From: Tidjanibacter sp.
Lineage (GTDB): Bacteria; Bacteroidota; Bacteroidia; Bacteroidales; Rikenellaceae
DNA length: 64,000 nucleotides
NCBI GenBank assembly: GCA_017503805.1
Contig: JAFVSJ010000004.1
Coordinates: 32,664 to 96,663 of the forward strand
Direction: 5' to 3'
Within the stretch, counting starts at the first letter, position 1. Each line of letters begins with the position of its first letter. Of this stretch, positions 14,802 to 25,514 are shown one piece after another. Position numbers and translations under genes: made by a program. Below the pieces are notes generated by a model, which saw only the letters and a list, made by a program, of their open reading frames with translations, made no database searches and was not told where the DNA came from.

Positions 14802-15803
14802 ATGGAAGGCGTAGAGAGAAGAATAGTGATGGTGCTCCTGCTGTCGGTGTTGGCCCTGATGGTGTCGGCCGAGGCCTACGGTCAGTATACCATTCGCCGC
14901 GCCCAGCCCACACGTGAGAATACGGCCGAGCCGACTCTCAAGGGCATCACACGCAATCAGCTCTCGAGCGACCTCTCCGATGACTACTACGACCACGCCG
15001 CGTGGGTAGCCGAGCGCAACCGCATACGCCGTGAGCGCAACCTATTCGAGGCACAAGGTTCGTTCCAGACCTCGGCCCTACAGTTTGAGAACTGGACAGC
15101 CGGTGGCGACAACACCTTCTCGGCCCTTGCCACCCTCTTCCTCCACCACCGCTTCAAGCAGAGCAAGTTCACCCACGACCTGACGGTCAACGCCCGCTAC
15201 GGCATCAACTACATCGACCGCACCCCCTTCAAGAATGTCGACGAACTGAAAATCTCGGAGGTAATGTCGTGGGATATCCGCAATAGTTGGTCCTACTCGG
15301 CCACTATGAACTTCCGCACACAGCTCACCGACGGATTCAAGTCGCGCACCGACCAGACACTCATCTCGGCCATACTCTCGCCCGGTTTCTTCGACATCTC
15401 CGTGGGATTTACCTACGCCCCGAGCGGAGCCCCCTACAAGGTGACACTTTCGCCCATTGCGGGCAATATGATTACGATGGTAGACGTTAGACTCTACGAA
15501 CAGGGGCTCAATGGTGTGCCCGCAGGAGATAAGGTCTACAGCAGTATTGGTCCGAGTGTCAACCTTTCGTTCGACAAGAAGTTTTGGCGCAACCGCATCC
15601 GCTATCGCTCCACCTTCTACGCATTCAGCAACCTCACCTCGCCGCCCACCTGCCGATGGGACAATTGGCTCGACTTCAACCTCTCGAAGTACCTCTCCGT
15701 AAACCTCTACGGCGTGATCTACTACCTCCACTCGGCCAGCCCAAGAGCACAATATCAATACTCGGGCACTATAGGACTCTCCTACCGCTTCAGCAACAAG
15801 TAG
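14802..15803 (+). CDS. DUF3078 family outer-membrane beta-barrel protein
   Basis: 333 aa. An N-terminal hydrophobic signal ([18 protein letters not shown]) is followed by alternating beta strands with aromatic ends and a C-terminal strand [13 protein letters not shown] typical of outer-membrane barrels. The family pattern [47 protein letters not shown] matches DUF3078, a Bacteroidetes family of unknown role. Four-residue spacing to the next gene's region and same strand suggest cotranscription with the S41 protease. No function is assigned. Confidence 0.8.
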   Translation: MEGVERRIVMVLLLSVLALMVSAEAYGQYTIRRAQPTRENTAEPTLKGITRNQLSSDLSDDYYDHAAWVAERNRIRRERNLFEAQGSFQTSALQFENWTAGGDNTFSALATLFLHHRFKQSKFTHDLTVNARYGINYIDRTPFKNVDELKISEVMSWDIRNSWSYSATMNFRTQLTDGFKSRTDQTLISAILSPGFFDISVGFTYAPSGAPYKVTLSPIAGNMITMVDVRLYEQGLNGVPAGDKVYSSIGPSVNLSFDKKFWRNRIRYRSTFYAFSNLTSPPTCRWDNWLDFNLSKYLSVNLYGVIYYLHSASPRAQYQYSGTIGLSYRFSNK

Positions 15804-15890
15804 CCCGTTGCAAGGATGGGTCATAGGTGTGCAACCGCGCCACCAAACAATAGCAGAGAAACAAGAGTAATCATCCAACGACCAAACGGT

Positions 15891-17516
15891 ATGAACAACA
15901 ATAGCAGCAATCGCCGAGTACTATGGCTCCCCATCGTGGCTGCCGTAGCACTCTCCATAGGCCTGATTATGGGTTTTTCGATAAACCTGCGCCGCCCTTC
16001 GGCCTCCACCCGCAGCACGCAGTCAACCTCGGGTTCTCCCTCCAAGATAGACCTCACACTCTCGCTACTGAAGAGTTACTACCTGGACCCCATAGATACC
16101 GACACCGTGGTCGAGAACCTTATGCACGAACTGATGTCACAGCTCGACCCCCACTCGATGTATATCCCCGCAGAGGATATGCAGGCCGTCAATGAACCTC
16201 TCGAGGGTGAGTTCGACGGCATCGGCGTGGTATTTAATATGACAACCGACACCGTAGTGGTACTCAACACCGTCGCCGGAGGCCCGAGCTACAAGGCCGG
16301 CATCCTCCCCGGTGACCGCATCATCACCATCGATGGCGACACGGTTGCAGGACGCAAGATAGACCAAGAGGAGATTATCGGTTCGCTGCGAGGCAAACGC
16401 GGCACAAAGGTCAAGGTGGGTATCGAGCGTGCCAATGTGGAGAATCTGGTGGATGTGGAGATCGTCCGCGACAAGATTCCACTGCACAGCATAGATGCAG
16501 CATTTATGATTAGGCCCAAAGTGGGCTACATCCGACTAACGAGTTTCGCACGCACCACCCACAAGGAGTTCCTCGAGGCTGTCGAGAGGCTCAAGGGCGA
16601 GGGTATGGAGAGCCTCATCTTCGACCTGCGTAGCAACTCGGGCGGTTACCTCGACCAAGCCATACTGATGACCAATGAGTTTCTGCCCGAGGGCAAACTG
16701 ATGGTCTACACCGAGGATCGCGCAGGCCGTAGGCAGAGTGAGTACAGCCGCGGCAATGGCACCCTCACCGATCTGCCACTGGTGGTGCTGATTGATGACT
16801 ACAGCGCCTCCTCGAGCGAGATTGTTGCCGGCGCACTCCAAGACAATGACCGAGGCACCATCATAGGCCGTCGTTCATTTGGCAAGGGATTGGTGCAGAA
16901 TCAGATACCTCTGGCCGACGGCTCGGCACTCCGACTCACCATCGCACGCTACTACACCCCCACAGGCCGCTGCATACAGAAACCCTACACACAAGGAGGT
17001 AGCGACTATGTGTTCGACATCATAGACCGCTACGAGCACGGCGAGATGTTCTCGGCCGACAGCATTCGCTTTGCCGACTCGCTGAAGTTTGTCACCCCGG
17101 GTGGTCGCACAGTCTATGGCGGAGGAGGCATTATGCCCGACATCTTTGTCCCCATAGACACCACCGATATGACTCCCTACTACTACGCCGCCACGGGACT
17201 CAATGTGCTCTATCGCTACACGCTCGACTACGCCGACCGTCACCGCGAGGCCATCAACTCCATCCGCACCATAGACCAGCTCAACCGCTTCCTCGACAGC
17301 GACAGCCGCCTTCTCGACGACTTCGTGGCCTATGCCGAGCGCAAGGGAGTGGCACCCGTAGCCAAGGAGATTGCCACCTCCAAGCAGTTGCTCACCTCAA
17401 TGCTCAGGGCCTACATCGCCCGCAATACGGAGTTGCAGGATGTGGGCTACTTCTCGCAGATTATCCCGATAGACGAGACCCTCACAAGGGCACTCAAGGA
17501 GTTGGGGGCCGAATAG
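15891..17516 (+). CDS. S41 family C-terminal processing peptidase
   Basis: 541 aa from ATG at 15891 (MNNNSSNRR); an upstream in-frame ATG at 15816 gives an unconvincing prefix. An N-terminal anchor helix (VLWLPIVAAVALSIGLIMGFSINL) puts the enzyme in the periplasm. A PDZ domain follows (FDGIGVVFNMTTDTVVVLNTVAGGPSYKAGILPGDRIITIDG), then the S41 core (YIRLTSFARTTHKEFLEAV ... LIFDLRSNSGGYLDQAI). The catalytic Ser lies in DDYSASSSEIVAGAL and the Lys in GRRSFGKGLVQ. It resembles Prc/CtpA proteases that trim or degrade exported proteins. The C-terminal 170 residues are less conserved. Substrates unknown. Confidence 0.92.
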   Translation: MNNNSSNRRVLWLPIVAAVALSIGLIMGFSINLRRPSASTRSTQSTSGSPSKIDLTLSLLKSYYLDPIDTDTVVENLMHELMSQLDPHSMYIPAEDMQAVNEPLEGEFDGIGVVFNMTTDTVVVLNTVAGGPSYKAGILPGDRIITIDGDTVAGRKIDQEEIIGSLRGKRGTKVKVGIERANVENLVDVEIVRDKIPLHSIDAAFMIRPKVGYIRLTSFARTTHKEFLEAVERLKGEGMESLIFDLRSNSGGYLDQAILMTNEFLPEGKLMVYTEDRAGRRQSEYSRGNGTLTDLPLVVLIDDYSASSSEIVAGALQDNDRGTIIGRRSFGKGLVQNQIPLADGSALRLTIARYYTPTGRCIQKPYTQGGSDYVFDIIDRYEHGEMFSADSIRFADSLKFVTPGGRTVYGGGGIMPDIFVPIDTTDMTPYYYAATGLNVLYRYTLDYADRHREAINSIRTIDQLNRFLDSDSRLLDDFVAYAERKGVAPVAKEIATSKQLLTSMLRAYIARNTELQDVGYFSQIIPIDETLTRALKELGAE

Positions 17517-17692
17517 CAACCCGACAACACTCTGCACTACTTCCACTCCTCGTCTGCCAAAATGTCAGTCCCCGCAGGTCTGGCACAGAGATTGTCCGAG
17601 GAGTAGTTGTCTGCGGCCACCCGACATAGCCGCAGCAACAACGCAAAACGAATCAAAAAACAATAACAACTTATTTCCAAAGCAGACAAACT

Positions 17693-17965
17693 ATGAACGT
17701 AAAACCACTTTCGGACCGAGTACTCGTACTCCCCAACCCCGCCGAGGAGAAGACCGCAGGCGGCCTCTTCATCCCCGACACAGCCAAAGAGAAACCCCTC
17801 GCAGGTAAGGTCGTAGCCGTAGGCCCCGGCACCGCCGATGTAAAGATGGAGGTAGAGGTAGGCGACACCGTACTCTACGGTAAGTATGCCGGCACCGAAC
17901 TCCACATCGAGGGTAACGACTACCTGATTATGAAACAGTCCGACATTATGGCCGTAGTGGGCTAA
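17693..17965 (+). CDS. groES: Co-chaperonin GroES
   Basis: 90 aa. [46 protein letters not shown] carries the GroES signature and mobile loop (residues about 18-34). The C-terminal roof segment [14 protein letters not shown] is typical. It caps GroEL during folding. groEL follows 78 bases downstream. The 177-base leader has no clear TAnnTTTG element and no CIRCE repeat, so control of the pair is not obvious from sequence. Confidence 0.97.
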   Translation: MNVKPLSDRVLVLPNPAEEKTAGGLFIPDTAKEKPLAGKVVAVGPGTADVKMEVEVGDTVLYGKYAGTELHIEGNDYLIMKQSDIMAVVG

Positions 17966-18025
17966 TCCACACCCCCCGAAGCCACGATAACCACATTTCA
18001 ACACAACCAAAGCAACACACACTAA

Positions 18026-19669
<1,644 letters not shown>

Positions 19670-19693
19670 TCCCCCCCCCCAACATTCAACACC

Positions 19694-19733
19694 AAAAGCC
19701 TCCGATGCCACGTGGCATCGGAGGCTTTTTGTT
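19694..19733. terminator. Terminator between convergent groEL and histidine kinase genes
   Basis: AAAAGCCTCCGATGCCA and its complement form a long stem (19694-19730) with a CGTGG-type centre and T-runs; A/T flanks on both sides allow use in both directions. Confidence 0.9.
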
Positions 19734-19740
19734 TGTGCAC

Positions 19741-21012
19741 CTATTGGTTCTCCCGTATGGAGAATGTGTGGAGTCCTTCGGGAGTATAGTCGTAGGAGAT
19801 GGTGTGTCCGTTGCGCTGGGATATGGAGGCGACAATGGCGAGTCCGAGACCTGTGGAGCCCTCGCGCTTGTGGGGTTGATAGAAACGGCTGAAAACACGC
19901 TCGCCATCGAGGGGTGTGGCATCACCCGTATTGGTAATAGACAACCCCTTGTCATCTATTCGGACCTCAATCCTACCCTGCGGGCGGTTGTGTACGAAGG
20001 CATTTTTCACAAGGTTAGTGACGGCAATATCCATCAGTGTGCCGTTGGCGGCAAATTGCCACTTTCTGCTCTCCTGCACCTCGACAGTTATTCCGCGCCC
20101 CGAATAAATCTCCTGCAACTCCTCCAACTTGCGTCGTATGAGTTGGCCCACATCTACCTGCTCGGTGGCGGGGAACTGGTGGTTGTCTATCTTGGTGAGT
20201 AGGAGCAACGACTGGTTGAGTCGCGAGAGGTGCGAGAGGGTGGATTGAACCTTCAACACCTCAGCGAGTTGACTCTCCGAGAGGGGAGTTTCTGCCAGCA
20301 GGTCGAGACGATTGGAGCAGATGGCCAGAGGGGTTTGGAGTTCGTGGGAGGCGTTGCCAATAAACTCACTCTGACGCTGATAGATGATTCGGTTTTGGCT
20401 ATCGTAGCGATCCACTGCCTCATTCAGACGTGCAAACTCGGAGATATTGGTCGGGTTGTCGAGCGGCTCGTGGGAGCTGTCGAAACGGCTACGGTCGAGC
20501 CAATCGAGCAGACGATAGAGTGGACGCAAACTACGATGAAAAGCAATGGCAATGACTATCAGCACCAACACCACCAACGACAGACATAGCAACGACGACC
20601 AGAGCAGAAGAGCCTCCTTGAGATCTTTTTTCTCGATGGTGGGCGTCATCACGGTCAGCAGATAACCCCTGCCCTCCATATCCACAAAGGTCGTACGCAA
20701 CACCCTTGCCGGCTCCATCTCGCTTTTACTCTCAATCCAGATATCCTCGTTGCTGTAACTCAAGGTGGGGGCTACGGGCATAGTGTCGAGTGGCTCGATG
20801 TGATAGGAGTTATTGGTGCCATTTGTAGCATCTGCCATAGGCTCGCCCGCAAGGTAGCGACGCGAGATGGTCTCGGAGTACTCCTCAAGCGCATCGTCTA
20901 CCTCGTCGTTGACCTCATCGAGGATGGCAAAGTAGAATCCTACGGTCCAGATAGCTACCAGCATTGTGGCCGGTAGTACAATGCGTTGCAATATGTTGGT
21001 AGACAGTTTCAT
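19741..21012 (-). CDS. Two-component sensor histidine kinase
   Basis: 423 aa. Two transmembrane segments (about 10-30 and 137-158) enclose a periplasmic sensor of roughly 105 residues. The H-box NASHELQTPLAI, N-box VTNLVKNAFVHN and G-box GSTGLGLAIV mark a HisKA/HATPase_c kinase. The F-box reads RVFSRFYQP. It is 36 bases downstream of the response regulator in the same operon. Together they probably control the divergent PepSY-like genes through the operators at 21816-21907. The signal is unknown. Confidence 0.93.
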   Translation of the reverse strand: MKLSTNILQRIVLPATMLVAIWTVGFYFAILDEVNDEVDDALEEYSETISRRYLAGEPMADATNGTNNSYHIEPLDTMPVAPTLSYSNEDIWIESKSEMEPARVLRTTFVDMEGRGYLLTVMTPTIEKKDLKEALLLWSSLLCLSLVVLVLIVIAIAFHRSLRPLYRLLDWLDRSRFDSSHEPLDNPTNISEFARLNEAVDRYDSQNRIIYQRQSEFIGNASHELQTPLAICSNRLDLLAETPLSESQLAEVLKVQSTLSHLSRLNQSLLLLTKIDNHQFPATEQVDVGQLIRRKLEELQEIYSGRGITVEVQESRKWQFAANGTLMDIAVTNLVKNAFVHNRPQGRIEVRIDDKGLSITNTGDATPLDGERVFSRFYQPHKREGSTGLGLAIVASISQRNGHTISYDYTPEGLHTFSIRENQ

Positions 21013-21048
21013 AGTTTATGGTCTTGATGAAAGTTCTTCGGCAAAGCA

Positions 21049-21726
21049 TTAGGCTATAGGAGTGAGTTTGTAACCGAATCCGTAGACCGCCTTAATCTCC
21101 ACATCGGCACCCGCCTCGGCCATCTTGCGGCGCACATTCTTCACCTGCGCATAGAGGAAGTCGAAGTCGTCACTCTGGTCGATGTGGTCACCCCAAACGG
21201 CCTCCGCCAAGACCTCCTTCTTGATGAGGTGGCCCGAACGAGAGACAAAGTAGTGGAGAATATCATACTCCTTGCGGCTCATCTCCACCTGCTTACCGCC
21301 AATCTTGACACTGTGGCTGTCGGGGCGGATGGTGATGTTTCCGGCCGAGAGTTCGAGCACTCCACCCTGCCTGCGGCGCACAACACTGCGGATGCGAGCC
21401 AAGAGTTCTACGAGGTGGAAGGGTTTGGCAAGATAGTCATCTGCTCCGAGTTCGAGTCCTGCAACCTTGTCGTCTATGGAGTCGCGTGCGGAGATGATGA
21501 TGACACTCTCGCTTTTGCCCGAGGCTTTGAGTTCCGAAAGCAGGTCGAGTCCGCTACCATCAGGGAGCATCACATCGAGCAGGATGCAGTCGTATTCATA
21601 CTCGGCAATCTTGCGCACGGCTCCGAGGTAGTCGTAGGCGTTTTCCACAATGAAACGCTCCTTGGTGAGCGCGAGAGTCATAATCTCGGCAAGCTCTCGG
21701 TTGTCCTCTACTATCAGTATCTTCAT
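21049..21726 (-). CDS. OmpR-family response regulator
   Basis: 225 aa. Receiver domain with acidic pocket (VEDNRE), phospho-acceptor Asp in CILLDVMLPDGSGL, Thr/Ser switch IIISARD and Lys in LAKPFH. The winged-helix DNA-binding domain (about 128-225: LSRKEYDILHYFVSRSGHLIKKEVLAEAVWG) is of the OmpR/PhoB type, which binds tandem 11-bp repeats. Such repeats are present upstream at 21816-21837 and again, inverted, before the PepSY-like gene, suggesting autoregulation plus control of that gene. Confidence 0.95.
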   Translation of the reverse strand: MKILIVEDNRELAEIMTLALTKERFIVENAYDYLGAVRKIAEYEYDCILLDVMLPDGSGLDLLSELKASGKSESVIIISARDSIDDKVAGLELGADDYLAKPFHLVELLARIRSVVRRRQGGVLELSAGNITIRPDSHSVKIGGKQVEMSRKEYDILHYFVSRSGHLIKKEVLAEAVWGDHIDQSDDFDFLYAQVKNVRRKMAEAGADVEIKAVYGFGYKLTPIA

Positions 21727-21801
21727 ATTCCTAATTTTCGAAGGGTTAGATTCGGCGGATCCATATATAAACTAATAGGTATCCGCATCGGTTTGTCGTC
21801 A

Positions 21802-21921
21802 CAAAGGTCCATAAAAATACCGAAAAGATTCCGAAAAATGGGTACGGGCAGATTTTTTTTCGATTTTTTTGTTCGTTTGGCCCTATTTTCGGATTCTTTT
21901 CAGTATTGGTAGCGACCTTTG
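21802..21921. promoter_or_regulatory. Symmetric divergent operator-promoters of the two-component system
   Basis: Plus strand: TTTTCGGATTC-TTTTCAGTATT (21886-21907), 6 bases, then GACCTTTG (21914-21921). Minus strand: TTTTCGGAATC-TTTTCGGTATT (21837 down to 21816), 6 bases, then GACCTTTG (21809 down to 21802). The two 22-base blocks agree at 20 positions. Each is a tandem 11-bp repeat of the kind OmpR-type regulators bind, placed where a -33 box would be, as in activated promoters. Confidence 0.75.
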
Positions 21922-21990
21922 TACTACAAAAAAGGGGCAACCCACACAAACCAAGACAAAATAAATAATAACTGATAAACAAGAAAAACT

Positions 21991-22428
21991 ATGAAACGAC
22001 AGCTTATCACCCTTATCGCTCTCCTCTCAATGGCCCTCTCGGCCGCAGCTAACGAGCGTCCCGTAACCCTCCAACAACTCCCCGCCAAGGCGCAGAAGTT
22101 CCTCTCCACCCACTTCCCCACCCACACCCTCTCCTACGCCAAGTACGACAACGACATCACCGACAAAACCTACGATGTCATCTTCACCGACGGCACCAAG
22201 GTTGAATTTGGTCGCCGAGGTGAGTGGAAGAAGGTAGAGTGCCGTCGAGGTACGGTGGTCCCCGTCGCTATAGTTCCGCAGAACATCCTCTCCTATGTCG
22301 AGGCCAACTTCGCCGAAGCGCAGATCGTGGATATCGAAAAACATCGATTCGGCTATGAGGTAAAACTCTCGGGCGGCATAGAACTCAACTTCGACAGCAA
22401 CGGCCGATTCCGTCACTACGACGACTAA
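21991..22428 (+). CDS. PepSY-like exported protein (first copy)
   Basis: 145 aa. Signal peptide MKRQLITLIALLSMALSAAA, then two PepSY-like repeats: LPAKAQKFLSTHFPTHTLSYAKYDND...YDVIFTDGTKVEFGRRGEWKKVE and a second from about residue 90 (ILSYVEANFAEAQIVDIEKHRFGYEVKLSGGIELNFDSNG). Such proteins of Bacteroidetes are periplasmic, small and of unknown role; PepSY domains are thought to inhibit or sense. It is divergent from the two-component genes and shares their operator, so it is the likely main target. Confidence 0.82.
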   Translation: MKRQLITLIALLSMALSAAANERPVTLQQLPAKAQKFLSTHFPTHTLSYAKYDNDITDKTYDVIFTDGTKVEFGRRGEWKKVECRRGTVVPVAIVPQNILSYVEANFAEAQIVDIEKHRFGYEVKLSGGIELNFDSNGRFRHYDD

Positions 22429-22527
22429 TAGTTTCCGCCCCCATCTGCCTAATCACCAAAAGCAACCACAATAAAAACAACCCCCTGATAACCAGATTGA
22501 ACGTAACAAAAAAACACTCAACACACT

Positions 22528-22968
22528 ATGAAAAAGCTCATTACAATGGTGGCTATTGCCGCCGCAACACTGCTCTCCCTCCAGAGCTGCGAGAAAGACG
22601 ACAGACTCATCAATCCGGGTGATCTGCCCACAACATCGAGCAACTTCATCACCGCCAATTTTCCCAACGCCACCATCCGCAATGTGGTCAAGGACTACGA
22701 CGATGCCACCTACACCTATCAGGTGAGCCTCTCCGACGGAACCTTCATTGAGTTCCGCAAGAATGGCGAGTGGAAAGAGATTGAGAATCGCACCTCGGGT
22801 GTGCCCAATTCGGTCATCCCAGCCAAGATTCTTGAGTATGTCACCACCAACTATCCCGACAACTTCATCGTAGACATCGAGAAGGACCACCAGATCGACG
22901 TGGAGCTCAACAGCGGTCTCGACCTCGACTTCTCCTCCGATGGCAACTTCATCAGGGTGGACATCTAA
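22528..22968 (+). CDS. PepSY-like lipoprotein (second copy)
   Basis: 146 aa. It has a lipoprotein signal ending in LLSLQSC and the same two-repeat PepSY-like body as the gene 99 bases upstream (LPTTSSNFITANFPNATIRNVVKDYDDATYTYQV ... GTFIEFRKNGEWKEIEN). The pair likely arose by tandem duplication, with one member soluble and one lipid-anchored. It probably shares the upstream regulated promoter. Function unknown. Confidence 0.82.
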   Translation: MKKLITMVAIAAATLLSLQSCEKDDRLINPGDLPTTSSNFITANFPNATIRNVVKDYDDATYTYQVSLSDGTFIEFRKNGEWKEIENRTSGVPNSVIPAKILEYVTTNYPDNFIVDIEKDHQIDVELNSGLDLDFSSDGNFIRVDI

Positions 22969-22994
22969 TCCACTCCCCCACTATCAACCACAAC

Positions 22995-23029
22995 AAAGCG
23001 GCATCCCCCACTACGGAGGATGCCGCTTT
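22995..23029. terminator. Bidirectional terminator
   Basis: AAAGCGGCATCC (22995-23006) pairs with GGATGCCGCTTT (23018-23029), between the convergent PepSY-like and alpha/beta hydrolase genes. Confidence 0.8.
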
Positions 23030-23079
23030 CGTATCTTAATAACTTGTGTCAATTGCCCTCTACGGCAACCCACCCGTCA

Positions 23080-23880
23080 CTATTTCTCCTCGCCCACAAA
23101 ATCGGCAATGGCCTTGGCGCACGCCTCGGGCTCTTCGAAGAAACCGAGGTGGCCGGAGTTCTCGAGCCAAGCTACCGTAGCCTGTGGATGGCCGGCTACA
23201 ATCTCCTCGGCCTTGGCCAATGGGATGTAGTTATCTTTCTTACCAAGAATAAAGAGCTGAGGCACAGTCGACTCGCGCAAGAGTTCGTTGCTATCCTTAC
23301 GCTCTTTCATACCGCGCAGCAGAGCCACAACACCCTCGGGCTCGGCTACGAGAGCCTGCTCCTCGAGGAAAACAATCTCCTCCTTCATACGGCGGAGGTT
23401 ATCGGTGGCAAATCCCTGCTTGGCAGCCGTAGGAGCAAGGAGGTCTTTGTGTCCACCCTCGATGAGTGCAATCTCACGGTCGCGGTCGGCGAGTTTTTCG
23501 GGGCTATCCGTATTAGGGGTAGAGCTCAAGAGCACCAACTTCTCCACCCTGTCGGAGTGGCGACGGAGGGTTTCGAGTGCCACATAGCCACCCATAGAGT
23601 GACCTACAACCGTAGCCCTCTCTATCTGCAACTCATCGAGCACGCCCACAACCGTATCGGCCAAAAATTCCATTGTGTGGATGGGACCCATAACCTGCGA
23701 AATGCCGTGACCGGGCAGATCCATAGCTACAACTCTATACTCCTGCGAGAGAAGTTTGGCGAAGTCCTCCCAAACATCGAGGCTCTCGAGGTAGCCGTGG
23801 AGCAGAAGGATGGTTTTTTCGCCCTTGCGGGAGTCGGCAACGCGCAGTGCGCAACCGTTGGAGATGATGAATTTTTCCAT
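23080..23880 (-). CDS. Alpha/beta hydrolase
   Basis: 266 aa from ATG at 23880 (MEKFIISNG). Oxyanion region [13 protein letters not shown], nucleophile elbow [10 protein letters not shown] (Ser95), acid in [13 protein letters not shown] and His in [12 protein letters not shown] make a complete triad. It lies 36 bases after metK on the same strand, so it may share the metK transcript. The fold covers esterases, lipases and haloperoxidase-like enzymes; the substrate cannot be told from sequence. Confidence 0.88.
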   Translation of the reverse strand: MEKFIISNGCALRVADSRKGEKTILLLHGYLESLDVWEDFAKLLSQEYRVVAMDLPGHGISQVMGPIHTMEFLADTVVGVLDELQIERATVVGHSMGGYVALETLRRHSDRVEKLVLLSSTPNTDSPEKLADRDREIALIEGGHKDLLAPTAAKQGFATDNLRRMKEEIVFLEEQALVAEPEGVVALLRGMKERKDSNELLRESTVPQLFILGKKDNYIPLAKAEEIVAGHPQATVAWLENSGHLGFFEEPEACAKAIADFVGEEK

Positions 23881-23916
23881 ATTATAGTTTTGATTGCAAA
23901 TGAGTTCCAAAAAACA

Positions 23917-25167
23917 TTAGAGGCCGAAGATGCTCTTCATATTCTCCACCTCATCGAGCTCCTCCCAGCCGAAGAAGCGCACCTCGCGGCTTACCGTCTG
24001 GCCATCGCGCACGAGTTCCATAGTGCGAGTGTAGGGGCGGCGACCAAAGTGGCCGTAGGAGGCTGTGGGTTCAAAGATGGGATTGGTGAGACCGAAGCGG
24101 CGCACGATGGCTGCGGGGCGGAGGTCGAAGTGGCTTTCGATAATCTCGGCAATGCGACCATCGCTAACGGAGACTTTGGAGGTGCCAAAGGTGTCGACGA
24201 AGATGTTGATGGGTTCAGCCACACCAATGGCATAGCTCACCTGCACCAACATACGGTCTGCCACACCTGCTGCAACCATATTCTTGGCAATGTGGCGTGC
24301 GGCATAGGCTGCCGAGCGGTCTACCTTCGAGGAGTCCTTACCCGAGAAAGCACCGCCACCGTGGGCACCACGACCACCATAGGTATCTACGATAATCTTG
24401 CGACCCGTAAGTCCGGTATCACCGTGGGGACCACCGATGACAAACTTACCCGTAGGGTTGACATAGAGTCGGTAGTTGCCATCTATCAGTTCAGCAAGTT
24501 TGTCGCCGGCCTTTTCGAGTCGGGCTTTCACCCTCGGAATGAGGATATTTCGCACATCATCGGCAATGATGCGCTGGCAGTCATCGAAATCGTCGTGCTG
24601 GGTGGAGATCACAATTGTGTGTACCCTCAGAGGGGTGCCATTGTCGTCATACTCGATGGTTACCTGACTCTTGGAGTCGGGACGGAGGTAGGTCATCACC
24701 TCACCCTCTCGGCGGATGGCTGCGAGCTCTTTGAGGAGCACGTGGGAGAGGATAAGGGTTGCAGGCATCAGCTCTCGAGTCTCGGTGCAGGCATATCCGA
24801 ACATAATGCCCTGGTCACCTGCTCCCTGTTCCTCCTCGGTCTGGCGCACGACACCCTGATTGATGTCGCCCGACTGTTCGTGGATGGCGGAGAGGATGCC
24901 GCAGGAGTGGCCGTCGAACTGGAGTTCGCTACGGTCGTAGCCTATCTGATTGATAACCCTGCGTGCCACGCCTTGAATATCTACATAGGCATCGGAGCGC
25001 ACCTCGCCCGATACCACTACAAGGCCTGTGGTGCAGAGGGTTTCGCAAGCGACCTTACTTGCGGGGTCATTGCGGAGAAATTCGTCAAGAATTGCGTCGG
25101 AAATCTGGTCCGACACTTTGTCGGGATGTCCCTCGGACACCGACTCGGATGTAAACAAAAAAGCCAT
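23917..25167 (-). CDS. metK: S-adenosylmethionine synthetase
   Basis: 416 aa. Motifs are [60 protein letters not shown] and [19 protein letters not shown] (P-loop-like). It makes S-adenosylmethionine from ATP and methionine. The 3' end is somewhat longer than in E. coli. The promoter is about 235 bases upstream (25403-25410), leaving a long leader with a hairpin. Confidence 0.98.
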   Translation of the reverse strand: MAFLFTSESVSEGHPDKVSDQISDAILDEFLRNDPASKVACETLCTTGLVVVSGEVRSDAYVDIQGVARRVINQIGYDRSELQFDGHSCGILSAIHEQSGDINQGVVRQTEEEQGAGDQGIMFGYACTETRELMPATLILSHVLLKELAAIRREGEVMTYLRPDSKSQVTIEYDDNGTPLRVHTIVISTQHDDFDDCQRIIADDVRNILIPRVKARLEKAGDKLAELIDGNYRLYVNPTGKFVIGGPHGDTGLTGRKIIVDTYGGRGAHGGGAFSGKDSSKVDRSAAYAARHIAKNMVAAGVADRMLVQVSYAIGVAEPINIFVDTFGTSKVSVSDGRIAEIIESHFDLRPAAIVRRFGLTNPIFEPTASYGHFGRRPYTRTMELVRDGQTVSREVRFFGWEELDEVENMKSIFGL

Positions 25168-25514
25168 AATAACTTTAGGTTTTTATTGAATCCCACCTAC
25201 GGGCCACACACCCTCCAAAGAGGTCACAAGGCAGCATAGCGCAGATTCGCGTTAAACAAATTATTATGGATTGATTGGCAGGAGCTGAAGTTGGGGCAAA
25301 GTTCTCACATATCGCTTTTTAGCACTTTTTTGTCACACACATCACCCTTCGGGTGTGATGCTGTGCAACGTGGTTTGCAAGCAGCCAAATCTTTCCACGG
25401 CGCAAAGATACAAAAAGAATTGAGAATAGAGCATCGCCCGAGAGATTTTTCGCACATTCGCCCCACTCGCACCCTCTCTTACAAGAGGTTCCTCATCTGC
25501 AAAGACACCCTCCG
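25168..25514 (-). promoter_or_regulatory. metK leader region with promoter and hairpin
   Basis: 347 bases without a gene. TATCTTTG on the minus strand (25410-25403) is the likely -7 element. A hairpin (25340-25360: CATCACCC with GGGTGTGATG, one 2-base bulge) lies in the roughly 228-base leader. I looked for known SAM riboswitch cores and did not recognise one, nor a U-run that would make this a terminator. Confidence 0.45.

Noticed and set aside
14676-14996. 107-residue N-terminal extension of endonuclease IV
   Set aside because: It runs through the divergent promoters and into the DUF3078 gene; the family N-terminus MKYFGAHVS begins at 14675.
25168-25410. SAM riboswitch before metK
   Set aside because: No core resembling SAM-I, SAM-II, S-MK or SAM-IV/V could be recognised; only a hairpin is supported.
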